Assembly (NCBI RefSeq): GCF_011174675.1
Contig: NZ_JAANIG010000003.1
Location: 62,001-126,000 of the forward strand
DNA length: 64,000 nucleotides
Direction of reading: 5' to 3'
Origin: Perlabentimonas gracilis
GTDB lineage: Bacteria > Bacteroidota > Bacteroidia > Bacteroidales > Tenuifilaceae
A model generated the notes under the pieces. The model did no database searches, was not told the DNA's origin, and saw only the letters and a program-made list of their open reading frames with translations. The translations under genes and the position numbers were made by a program. How positions within the stretch are numbered: the stretch's first letter is position 1; the number at the start of each line of letters is the position of its first letter. Of the stretch, positions 17,919-26,350 are shown piece after piece.

Positions 17919-19187
17919 ATGCAGCACCCCTACTTTAAACGGCACAAATCATTTAGCCCAACGCTGACTAGCAATCCAAGCCCCAACCTTGGCATTGCAA
18001 TTGTGCTGCCATCGTTCAATGAGCCCAACCTATGGCAATCGCTCCAGGCGCTTGCCAACTGCAATGCCCCAACCTGCGATGTGGAGGTGCTAGTTGTGGT
18101 GAACTACCCCGAAGAATCATCTCCTGAGGTGATTAACAATGCCCTTAGCTGCATACAGGAAGTTCATCGAGCCAACGAGCTTAGCAAGTATGGCGGCCTA
18201 AAGTTTTACCCCATCGACGCATCTAACCTACCCAAGAAACACGCTGGAGTTGGGCTGGCTCGTAAAACAGGAATGGACGAAGCGGCGTGGCGCCTTCTGC
18301 AATCCGATTGTGCAACCAGAGTAATAGCATGCTTCGATGCCGATGCAACATGCACAACAAACTACTTGGTTGAACTGGAAAAACTCTGGCTAAGGTACCC
18401 TGCAACTGCCGCATGTTCCATCAGGTACGAGCACCCCATTGAGGGCAACGACTTCCAAAGCGAAATATACCAAGGGATAGCAGAGTACGAACTACATCTT
18501 CGATACTATGTTCAGGCAGGTAAGTACATTGGCCACCCCTTCTCTGAACAAACGGTGGGCTCAAGCATGGCCTGCAGTGCCGATGCTTACCTCCGGTTCG
18601 GAGGGATGAACAAGAACAAGGCAGGCGAGGATTTTTACTTTCTGCAAAAGATTATCCCCCACGGTAATTTCCGCAACTTGAACACAGCCGTGGTTTACCC
18701 ATCGCCCCGAACCTCGTACCGTGTTCCTTTTGGTACCGGGCGGGCTATGACCAAGTACATTGAGAACAATAGTACTGGCTATTTAACCTATAGCATCAGG
18801 GCGTTTCAGGAACTAAAAAGTTTTATCGACCTTGCCCCCACATCACTCTTCAACTCAACTGACGATTACACATACAACTTCATGAAGGGGCAACCAGAAC
18901 CGCTGAGACTTTTCCTAGAGCAGAACAGTTTTGCACAAGCAATCCAAGAAATTAACAACAACACATCCAGCTCCGAAAATTTCGCCAAGCGCTTCTTCCT
19001 TTGGTTCGATGCCTTTAAGCTACTAAAGTATCTAAACTTTGCCCATGAAAAGCATTACCAACGGCAACCCGTTGTTAACGCAGCAAAAACACTGCTAGAG
19101 TTACTTGGCAAAAAGACGGACAGCGGATTGCCTGACGCTAAGCAAACGCTATGTACCTATCGTTTGCTTGACGCTGAGAGGATTTAA
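17919..19187 (+). CDS. Family 2-type glycosyltransferase
   Basis: A 422-residue protein without membrane segments. The N-terminal GT-A fold starts at IAIVLPSFNEPN (about residues 27-38), and the metal-binding DxD motif appears as CFDADATC near residue 150. Later come GSSMACSADAYLRFGGMN and AGEDFYFLQKI, the acceptor-side motif with Glu-Asp expected in GT2 enzymes. It would transfer a sugar from a nucleotide-sugar onto a glycan or lipid in the cytoplasm. The C-terminal ~130 residues are helical and not recognised. No other glycan genes are adjacent, so neither donor nor acceptor can be inferred. The ATG is 25 bases after the preceding terminator. Confidence 0.75.
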   Translation: MQHPYFKRHKSFSPTLTSNPSPNLGIAIVLPSFNEPNLWQSLQALANCNAPTCDVEVLVVVNYPEESSPEVINNALSCIQEVHRANELSKYGGLKFYPIDASNLPKKHAGVGLARKTGMDEAAWRLLQSDCATRVIACFDADATCTTNYLVELEKLWLRYPATAACSIRYEHPIEGNDFQSEIYQGIAEYELHLRYYVQAGKYIGHPFSEQTVGSSMACSADAYLRFGGMNKNKAGEDFYFLQKIIPHGNFRNLNTAVVYPSPRTSYRVPFGTGRAMTKYIENNSTGYLTYSIRAFQELKSFIDLAPTSLFNSTDDYTYNFMKGQPEPLRLFLEQNSFAQAIQEINNNTSSSENFAKRFFLWFDAFKLLKYLNFAHEKHYQRQPVVNAAKTLLELLGKKTDSGLPDAKQTLCTYRLLDAERI

Positions 19188-19237
19188 GGTTGATTCGTGG
19201 TTTGGTTACAACAATTATTTTCAGATAGAAATAAAAT

Positions 19238-19279
19238 CAAATAATAAATAGATCCCAGCAAATAATAATTGAAACCCAG
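19238..19279. promoter_or_regulatory. Two tandem 21-bp direct repeats, probable LytTR binding site
   Basis: Units 19238-19258 and 19259-19279 share 17 of 21 bases, each running from CAAATAATAA to CCCAG. A 21-bp phase puts both on one DNA face, as known for AgrA/LytTR direct-repeat sites. They lie 62 bases before the LytTR gene start. Confidence 0.6.
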
Positions 19280-19341
19280 CGAATACTTAATCACTATTTT
19301 CAATTAGGATTTGCCTAACTATTTTGGCCAAAATTGATTCT

Positions 19342-19833
19342 ATGGTCAAAGTGCTAGTTGTGCCCCATGAGGATATAATTCTTGGAAACCCAAGTACATC
19401 AATTGTACTAACAACCTGGTTTAGTATAAATTCTATTCCAGAGCAATCTTTTTCCCTTGAGGAATGGAGCCAGCAAAGCCTGCTTTACTCCAATGGTGAA
19501 GTTGAGATAGAGGTTTTAACCAAGGGCGATAATTACTGCTTTTTGCCCATCCCATCAATTGTTAGGGTTGAGCGCGACCTGAATAGTAGCGTAATGTACC
19601 TGTTAAATAAACAGGAGTTGATTACCCCCTTTGAGCTTGAGTATTGGGAGAATCTGCTAAGGCTTCACAACTTTTTTCTAATCCATCCAAACCACCTAAT
19701 AAACATAATGCATATGCAAAGCTATGTGAAGTGCAATGCTTTTGTGAAGCTTAGCAATTCCGATGCAATACCCGTTGTAACCAACGAAGCAGAGGATCTT
19801 ATTAATTTTTTGGACAAACAAACAATACTATAA
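19342..19833 (+). CDS. Stand-alone LytTR-domain transcription regulator
   Basis: The C-terminal ~100 residues form a LytTR DNA-binding domain: EIEVLTKGDNYCFLPIPSIV at its start, then FFLIHPNHLINIMHMQSYV (the conserved hRsxLVN-type segment) and KLSNSDAIPVVTNEAEDLINFL at the end. The first ~50 residues (MVKVLVVPHEDI onward) are too short for a response-regulator receiver and show no phosphorylation Asp pattern. ATG 19342 was chosen over a TTG at 19324. The giant secreted protein starts 26 bases after the stop, with a GGAGG site between, so both are probably in one transcript. Tandem 21-bp repeats upstream suggest autoregulation (inference). What signal it responds to is not visible. Confidence 0.72.
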   Translation: MVKVLVVPHEDIILGNPSTSIVLTTWFSINSIPEQSFSLEEWSQQSLLYSNGEVEIEVLTKGDNYCFLPIPSIVRVERDLNSSVMYLLNKQELITPFELEYWENLLRLHNFFLIHPNHLINIMHMQSYVKCNAFVKLSNSDAIPVVTNEAEDLINFLDKQTIL

Positions 19834-19859
19834 CAAACAGTAAACTTGGAGGAAAAACT

Positions 19860-22800
19860 ATGAAAAAAATTTACCTAACCTTGCTACCGATTTTCTTATT
19901 CTTTTTTACCTCATTTGCTCAGGTAGAAATGGTTAAGCAAATCAATTCGAACGTATCAAACTCTAGTTCCAATCCGCTTGGGTTTTGTCAAGCAGGTGAT
20001 AAAACATTCTTTACAGCAACCAATCATTTTGGTTATGAACTTTGGGTTACAGATGGAACAGAGGAGGGAACTCAAATGCTTAAGGATATTTATGCTGGTG
20101 CAGTAGGTGGCATAGACCAAATGCAACCACAAATAGTTTACGCCAGCGGTAAGGTTTTTTTCCCTGCCAACGATGGAGTTCATGGGAGAGAGCTATGGAT
20201 GAGCGATGGAACAGTTGAAGGAACCGTTATGGTTAAAGATATTAATCCCGGTTCAGCAGAAGGAAGACCTGATAAGTTGACTGAGGTGAATGGAATACTA
20301 TTCTTTTCTGCCAATGATGGGGTTAATGGTTTTGAACTATGGAAAAGTGACGGAACCCCTGAAGGAACTTTAATGGTTAAGGACATAAACCCAGGGGTAA
20401 ACTCCTCATCTCCACAACTTTTCTTCAACTCAAACGGAACGCTATACTTTGCAGCCAGCAATGGCGTTACGGGACTGGAACTTTGGAAAAGCGACGGAAC
20501 AGAAGAAGGAACGGTATTAGTGAAGGATATATATCCTGGATCACCCAATGGATTTCCCGTCATACGTGCTACTGTTAATGGATTAATTTTCTTTAGAGCA
20601 GAAACATCAAGCGGATACGGTCTCTGGGTTAGCGATGGCACGGAGGAAGGAACTATATTGTTAAGAAATGGCAATTTTGGGGGTGGAGTTGAGCATAATG
20701 ATAAGTTTATTTTTCAAGGTTCAGATTACGAACTGTGGATAAGTGATGGCACAAGCGATGGAACATATTTGCTTAAGGATATTTATCCCGGATCTACGGG
20801 TTCGTTTCCAAAAAATTTTACAGCGCTTAATGGCGAAATTTTTTTCAATGCTAGAGATGATGTATATGGCTATGAACTTTGGAAAACCGATGGTACCCCT
20901 GAAGGAACTGTAATGATTAAGGATATTAATGTTGGTGCAGGTGATTCAAATCCATCTGAATTGGTGAACATTAACGAAACAATCTACTTTAGGGCTAATG
21001 ATGGGGTAAATGGAGAGGAACTATGGAAAACAGATGGAACTGCCGAAGGCACTGTTATGGTAAAAAACATAAGGCCAGGAAACTCCTCCTCCCCTCAATA
21101 TCTTACTAATGCCAATGGTACCCTTTTGTTTAGAGCAAACGACGGAATTAATGGCGCTGAGGTTTGGAAAAGCAATGGGACTGAGGAGGGTACCCTTTTG
21201 GTGAAAGATATAAACCAAGCATCAAGTAGTGGTTTAGCGTATTTTGCCGATTTAAATGGCGAACTATTTTTTAGAGCCAACGATGGAGTTTATGGAATTG
21301 AACTATGGAAAAGCGATGGCACCCACGAGGGAACCCAGATGGTAAAAGACATAAACCCTGGTTCGGGTACTGCTTTTATTGAATCGATTACCAATGTAGA
21401 TGGCACACTATTTTTTAGTGCGAGTCACCCCACATATGGTTCAGAACTTTGGAAAAGTGATGGAACAGAAACAGGAACTGTGATAGTTAAGGATATTAAC
21501 CCGGGAACTGGGCATTCCTCACCACAAATGCTTAGAAATGTAGATGGAACTCTTTTCTTCAGAGCAAATAATGGTGTTAATGGCATTGAACTATGGAAAA
21601 GCGATGGCACTGAGGCAGGAACTATTATGGTAAAGGACATTAACCCTGGCACGGGCCATTCAAGTGCTAGCAGTCTAATTGATGTAAACGGAATGCTATT
21701 CTTTTCTGCCTCCAATGGTAGTAATGGGACAGAACTATGGAAGAGCGATGGAACAGAAGCGGGTACCGTAATGGTTAGGGATATTAGATCTGGATCATCA
21801 TCATCGAGCCCATATTTATATGCCAATGTTAACGGAACTCTTTTCTTTAGTGCCGATAATGGTTCAAATGGTCGAGAACTATGGAAAAGCGATGGAACAT
21901 ATTCTGGAACTATATTGGTTAAGGATATTAATCCTGGAGGAAGTAGTTCTTTACCCTCTGGAATAGGTTTTGACAATAAATTTCTTTTTTCAGCAAACAA
22001 CGGTGTAAATGGCAATGAACTATGGATTAGCGATGGAACCGAATCAGGTACATATATGCTTAAGGATATTTATTCTGGATCAGAAAGTTCTTACCCAAGC
22101 AACTTTGTTAACCACAATGGAGTAGTTTACTTTTCTGCTGATGATGGTGTTAACGGAAGAGAGCTTTGGAGAACCGATGGAACATTTGAGGGAACTCAGC
22201 TAGTAGTAGATGTAATACCTGGAAATGAAAGTTCATTGCTATCTGCTAGCATTACGTCCTTTAATGGTTATATTTATTTCCATACCTCCACTGGTCAGAA
22301 CTCTAAACTATGGCGTAGCGATGGAACTGAAGAGGGGACATTCCAAGTTGGAAATGTAACTAATGGTTACATTGGCGGGAGCTTAATGGCTAGCGACAAA
22401 TATTTATTTTTTGTTGCAACTGACCATAGAGGGGAGCAGCTTTGGAGATATAAGCCTGAGCCTTTTACTCAGGCAAGCAATATCATATTTAGCAACATTA
22501 CCAGCACCGAAGTAGATATTAGTTGGACCAAAGGAGATGGAGAATCACGTGTGGTTTTTGTTAAGGAGGGTGAGGGTGCCATTTCTTACCCTGAATACTT
22601 ACAAACATACTCTGCATCAAGCAATTGGGATTCTCCAGGCGATGAACTTAATAATTCAGGTTACTTCTGTGTTTATAATGGAAACGAAAACAGTTTCTCG
22701 TTAAGTGGATTATCACTAAACACAAAGTACACAATACAAATTTTTGAATACAATGGTACTCCAGGTGCTGAACAGTATCAATGGCTTACTGCTGAGAGTA

Positions 22801-25502
22801 ATCCAAATACATTCACCACTTTAAATATTCGATTACCTCAATCAATAACACTTGAAGATATACCAATAAAAACTTACGGTGATGAAGATTTTAACCCTTC
22901 AGCTTCTGCAAGTAGCGGGTTATCCGTTAAATTTTCATCAAGCAATCCTGATGTTGCAATCGTTGAAAACAACTTAGTGAAGATCGTTGGTGTTGGTTCT
23001 TGCACAATATACGCAGATCAGGAAGGTGATGAGGATTATGAACCTGCCGAACAGGTTAGTAAGACATTAACAATTAATAGGAAAGAATTACTCGCCACGG
23101 CCGAGGACAAGTCGAGAACCTACGGCTCCGACAATCCCGTGCTCACCATTGCTTACAATGGATTTGTTAATGGCGAGGACGAGTCGGTTATCACTGAGCC
23201 CATCGTTTCTACTTCAGCCACTGCCACCAGTGTCGTGGGCAAGTACCACATCACCTTGGAAGGCGGTAGCGCCACCAACTACGAGCTAACGCTAGTGAAT
23301 GGTGAATTGGAAATCACTAAAGCGTCCCTCACTGCCACTGCCGAGAGCAAGTCGAGGACCTACGGGGCCGACAACCCGGTGTTGACCATCGGCTACGTTG
23401 GCTTCGTGAACGGCGAGGACGAATCGGCCATCACCGAGCCCAACATTAGCACCACGGCCACCGCAACGACCTTCGTGGGCAAGTACCCCATCGAACTGAC
23501 AGGAGGTGATGCCACCAACTACGAGCTAACGCTAGTGAATGGTGAATTGGAAATCACTAAAGCGTCCCTCACTGCCACTGCCGAGAGCAAGTCGAGGACC
23601 TACGGCGCGGACAACCCTATGCTGACCATAGCCTACACTGGTTTCGTGAACGGCGAGGACGAGTCGGCCATCACCGAGCCCACCATTTCTACTTCAGCCA
23701 CTGCCACCAGTGTCGTGGGCAAGTACCCCATCACCCTTGATGGCGGTAGCGCGACTAATTATGAGCTAACGCTAGTGAATGGTGAATTGGATATTACAAA
23801 GGCATCCTTGACAGCCACGGCCGAGAGCAAGTCGAGGACCTACGGCGCGGACAATCCCGTGCTAACCATTGCTTACAATGGATTTGTTAATGGCGAGGAC
23901 GAGTCGGTTATCACCGAGCCCAACATTAGCACCACGCCCACCGCAACGACCTTCGTGGGCAAGTACCCCATCGAACTGACAGGAGGTGATGCCACCAACT
24001 ATGAGCTGACGCTGGTGAATGGTGAATTGGAGATTACTAAAGCATCCCTCATTGCCACGGCCGATGATAAGTCGAGGACCTACGGGGCCGACAACCCCGT
24101 GCTCACCACCGCCTACGCTGGCTTCGTGAACGACGAGAATGAGACGGCCATCACCGAGCCCATCGTTTCTACTTCAGCCACTGCCACCAGTGTCGTGGGC
24201 AAGTACCCCATCACTCTTGATGGCGGTAGCGCCACCAACTACGAACTAACGCTGGTGGATGGCGAGTTGGACATTACAAAGGCATCCTTGACAGCCACGG
24301 CTGAGAGCAAGTCGAGGACCTACGGGGCCGACAACCCCGTGCTCACCATCGCCTACGCTGGCTTCGTGAACGACGAGAATGAGTCGGCCATCACTGAGCC
24401 CATCGTTTCTACTTCAGCCACTGCCACCAGTGTCGTGGGCAAGTACCCCATCACCTTGGAAGGCGGTAGCGCCACCAACTACGAGCTAACGCTGGTGGAT
24501 GGCGAGTTGGACATTACAAAGGCATCCTTGACAGCCACTGCTGAGAGCAAGTCGAGAACCTACGGCGCGGACAACCCCGTGCTCACCATCGCCTACGTTG
24601 GCTTCGTGAACGATGAGGACGAGTCGGCCATTACTGAGCCCACCGTTTCTACTTCAGCCACAACAACCAGTGTCGTGGGCCAGTACCCCATCACCTTGGA
24701 AGGCGGTAGCGCCACCAACTACGAGCTAACGCTGGTGGATGGCGAGTTGGACATTACAAAGGCCCCGCTAACGGCTACGGCTGATGACAAAACTCGCTAT
24801 GAGGGTGAGGAGAACCCAATATTCACTATTACATACTTAGGATTTGTAAACGGTGAAGATGAATCATTAATTAATGAACTACCTATTGCATCAACAATTG
24901 CCACAGTTAATAGTCAACCTGGGGAGTATGATATTACAGTAGCTGGGGGCGATGATAATAACTACGCCTTTACATACATTAGTGGTAGTTTAACCATTCT
25001 GAACACACCAACCTATCAGGTAACTTTTAAAGTGATTAACAGTTCAAATGGTGCATTGGCTGGAGTTAATATTGAAATTAACGATGAGACCATTACTACA
25101 GATGAACAGGGAGAGGCATCCATAATGCTTTCTAATGGCACATATGCCTATACTCTAACAGCCCAAGGTTATGAATCAATCAACGGGGAGGTTATCATAG
25201 AAAATGAGGATTCAATAATTTCTGTGAGCCTAATTGCTGTGAGCGTAAACTATGATCAGGAATCAAAAGCAAATGTTTATCCAAACCCATTTAGCAATAG
25301 GCTGGTTGTAAACAATGCCATCAATGCGAAGCGGATTATTATTGTGAATATTGCAGGACAACAAATCTTATCCAAAGAGAACATCAATAACGATCAAGTC
25401 TTCATAGACACAAGCAACCTGCCTAATGGTGTATACTTGGTTAGAATCATTGATAATAGCGGGATACAAACAGTTAAAAAGATAGTAAAAAACAACAGGT
25501 AA
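19860..25502 (+). CDS. Giant secreted repeat protein with T9SS sorting domain
   Basis: An 1880-residue exported protein. It has a Sec signal peptide ending near FTSFAQ. About 17 ELWxSDGTxxGTxxVKDIxPG repeats (residues about 55-865) probably fold as beta-propellers. A fibronectin-III-like segment follows (about 875-990), then an Ig-like strand region (about 995-1070). Eight MBG-type 80-residue domains occupy about 1078-1712. A carboxypeptidase-regulatory-like domain (about 1715-1795) precedes a type IX secretion C-terminal domain (VYPNPFSNRLVV ... PNGVYLVRI) that would send it through the outer membrane. It probably acts in adhesion or on the cell surface (inference). A GGAGG site lies 7 bases before the ATG. 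The MBG section is GC-rich compared with the AT-rich flanks and nearly identical between units. Confidence 0.88.
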   Translation: MKKIYLTLLPIFLFFFTSFAQVEMVKQINSNVSNSSSNPLGFCQAGDKTFFTATNHFGYELWVTDGTEEGTQMLKDIYAGAVGGIDQMQPQIVYASGKVFFPANDGVHGRELWMSDGTVEGTVMVKDINPGSAEGRPDKLTEVNGILFFSANDGVNGFELWKSDGTPEGTLMVKDINPGVNSSSPQLFFNSNGTLYFAASNGVTGLELWKSDGTEEGTVLVKDIYPGSPNGFPVIRATVNGLIFFRAETSSGYGLWVSDGTEEGTILLRNGNFGGGVEHNDKFIFQGSDYELWISDGTSDGTYLLKDIYPGSTGSFPKNFTALNGEIFFNARDDVYGYELWKTDGTPEGTVMIKDINVGAGDSNPSELVNINETIYFRANDGVNGEELWKTDGTAEGTVMVKNIRPGNSSSPQYLTNANGTLLFRANDGINGAEVWKSNGTEEGTLLVKDINQASSSGLAYFADLNGELFFRANDGVYGIELWKSDGTHEGTQMVKDINPGSGTAFIESITNVDGTLFFSASHPTYGSELWKSDGTETGTVIVKDINPGTGHSSPQMLRNVDGTLFFRANNGVNGIELWKSDGTEAGTIMVKDINPGTGHSSASSLIDVNGMLFFSASNGSNGTELWKSDGTEAGTVMVRDIRSGSSSSSPYLYANVNGTLFFSADNGSNGRELWKSDGTYSGTILVKDINPGGSSSLPSGIGFDNKFLFSANNGVNGNELWISDGTESGTYMLKDIYSGSESSYPSNFVNHNGVVYFSADDGVNGRELWRTDGTFEGTQLVVDVIPGNESSLLSASITSFNGYIYFHTSTGQNSKLWRSDGTEEGTFQVGNVTNGYIGGSLMASDKYLFFVATDHRGEQLWRYKPEPFTQASNIIFSNITSTEVDISWTKGDGESRVVFVKEGEGAISYPEYLQTYSASSNWDSPGDELNNSGYFCVYNGNENSFSLSGLSLNTKYTIQIFEYNGTPGAEQYQWLTAESNPNTFTTLNIRLPQSITLEDIPIKTYGDEDFNPSASASSGLSVKFSSSNPDVAIVENNLVKIVGVGSCTIYADQEGDEDYEPAEQVSKTLTINRKELLATAEDKSRTYGSDNPVLTIAYNGFVNGEDESVITEPIVSTSATATSVVGKYHITLEGGSATNYELTLVNGELEITKASLTATAESKSRTYGADNPVLTIGYVGFVNGEDESAITEPNISTTATATTFVGKYPIELTGGDATNYELTLVNGELEITKASLTATAESKSRTYGADNPMLTIAYTGFVNGEDESAITEPTISTSATATSVVGKYPITLDGGSATNYELTLVNGELDITKASLTATAESKSRTYGADNPVLTIAYNGFVNGEDESVITEPNISTTPTATTFVGKYPIELTGGDATNYELTLVNGELEITKASLIATADDKSRTYGADNPVLTTAYAGFVNDENETAITEPIVSTSATATSVVGKYPITLDGGSATNYELTLVDGELDITKASLTATAESKSRTYGADNPVLTIAYAGFVNDENESAITEPIVSTSATATSVVGKYPITLEGGSATNYELTLVDGELDITKASLTATAESKSRTYGADNPVLTIAYVGFVNDEDESAITEPTVSTSATTTSVVGQYPITLEGGSATNYELTLVDGELDITKAPLTATADDKTRYEGEENPIFTITYLGFVNGEDESLINELPIASTIATVNSQPGEYDITVAGGDDNNYAFTYISGSLTILNTPTYQVTFKVINSSNGALAGVNIEINDETITTDEQGEASIMLSNGTYAYTLTAQGYESINGEVIIENEDSIISVSLIAVSVNYDQESKANVYPNPFSNRLVVNNAINAKRIIIVNIAGQQILSKENINNDQVFIDTSNLPNGVYLVRIIDNSGIQTVKKIVKNNR
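20037..22450 (+). repeat. ELWxxDGT repeat array within the secreted protein
   Basis: About 17 degenerate copies of roughly 48 codons carry ELWKSDGTEEGT followed by VKDINPG and a FFSANDG strand. Copies differ at the DNA level, so the array is old. Protein-level periodicity suggests stacked four-stranded blades. Confidence 0.8.
23094..24773 (+). repeat. Seven 240-bp tandem repeats coding MBG domains
   Basis: Seven units of exactly 240 bp (starts at 23094, 23334, 23574, 23814, 24054, 24294, 24534) encode 80 residues each, with SKSRTYGADNPVLTI and GKYPITL motifs. A diverged eighth copy follows to about 25000. Units are mosaics of a few near-identical sequence blocks, implying recent recombination among them. 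Confidence 0.9.
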
Positions 25503-25548
25503 ACTGAACAAGCTTTTCTTCCAGATTAACAACTAATTAAATTCTACC

Positions 25549-25584
25549 AGCCAGCCACAAAGTCCCACTTGTGGCTGGCTATTT
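25549..25584 (+). terminator. Terminator of the giant secreted protein gene
   Basis: The 12-bp stem AGCCAGCCACAA / TTGTGGCTGGCT has an 8-base loop and is followed by a short AT-rich tail. The T-run is weak. Confidence 0.7.
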
Positions 25585-25926
25585 AGTTAAAAAAAAAAGG
25601 ATGAATTGAACTACTTCAAATGGAGTAAGACTAATCATTGGTTATCTATCACAAAATTTTCACCACCGCACACAACCTGTTCGAAAGCGAACACTATTTT
25701 AACAACACAAAACAATGATTAATAACCCCTACAAGCTAATTCGTCAAACCTACACCTAATTATCAATATTTTAGAAACTTTGGCATAGGATTAGAAGTAT
25801 AATGAAACAGAGCTAATAGAAAACTATACAAGAATTATTTAAAATTTTGGTCAACAAGTTAGATTACTAGATGTATTCAAAAAAGTTTTTAGGTTTAGGT
25901 TTACAAATAGGGCTGGAGAAACCCTA
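25585..25926. other. AT-rich gap without a supported gene
   Basis: About 340 bases between terminators. A small hairpin (GTTCG / CGAAC with an AAAG loop near 25680) is the only structure noticed. No open frame, tRNA or promoter pair can be supported. Confidence 0.35.
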
Positions 25927-25962
25927 TAAAAAAGGCTCACCCTGCGGGTGAGCCTTTTCTTT
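25927..25962. terminator. Strong bidirectional hairpin terminator
   Basis: AAAAGGCTCACCC / GGGTGAGCCTTTT with a 3-base loop has T-runs on both strands. Confidence 0.75.
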
Positions 25963-25988
25963 GTCAATCAGTTTAGCACACTAAATGC

Positions 25989-26018
25989 AAAAGCCCATTA
26001 CCAGGGGTAATGGGCTTT
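25989..26018 (-). terminator. Terminator of the ferredoxin gene
   Basis: The 13-bp stem AAAGCCCATTACC / GGTAATGGGCTTT lies 23 bases downstream of the ferredoxin stop codon, with TTTT following on the minus strand. Confidence 0.75.
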
Positions 26019-26040
26019 AAATATTAGTACCTTCTGCTAA

Positions 26041-26208
26041 CTATGCAGGATGAATAGCCTCAACTGGGCAAACATCAGCACAAGCACCACAATCGGTACA
26101 TACATCTGGGTCAATTTTATAGATATCACCCTCAGATATTGCCTCAACTGGGCACTCGTCGATGCAGCTACCGCAAGCAGTGCAATCATCAGTAATTACG
26201 TAAGCCAT
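26041..26208 (-). CDS. 2[4Fe-4S] ferredoxin, 55 residues
   Basis: A short clostridial-type ferredoxin found by direct reading of the minus strand. Two cluster motifs are visible: C9-x2-C12-x2-C15-x3-C19P and C37-x2-C40-x2-C43-x3-C47P, each followed by VEAI. The length of 55 residues is exactly that of classical bacterial ferredoxins. It is a low-potential electron carrier for anaerobic enzymes such as pyruvate- or aldehyde-ferredoxin oxidoreductases. The gene stands alone with its own terminator and no operon partner. It could accept electrons from the aldehyde oxidoreductase encoded at 11.1-13.0 kb (inference). An overlapping plus-strand frame of 61 codons is its shadow. Confidence 0.95.
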   Translation of the reverse strand: MAYVITDDCTACGSCIDECPVEAISEGDIYKIDPDVCTDCGACADVCPVEAIHPA

Positions 26209-26350
26209 TGTTTTGGTTTTTTAGTTAAACTTTAGCATGTATGCACCACAAAAATACTAGCATTTATTTAAATCGGAAAGAAAAAAAGGCTTTTTATGAT
26301 ATTTATAACCAGTATAAATCAAGATAAGGTAGGCTTGCTAACAATTTATA

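Noticed and set aside
21425-22015. 196-codon minus-strand frame with repeating PSLFHSS pattern
   Set aside because: The periodic sequence is the antisense reading of the ELWxxDGT repeats and so only mirrors the real array.
23094-24773. CRISPR-like or satellite array
   Set aside because: The 240-bp repeats lack spacers and stay in one reading frame as protein domains, so this is not a CRISPR.
26050-26235. 61-codon plus-strand frame
   Set aside because: It is the complement of the ferredoxin gene, whose eight Cys motif is unmistakable on the minus strand.
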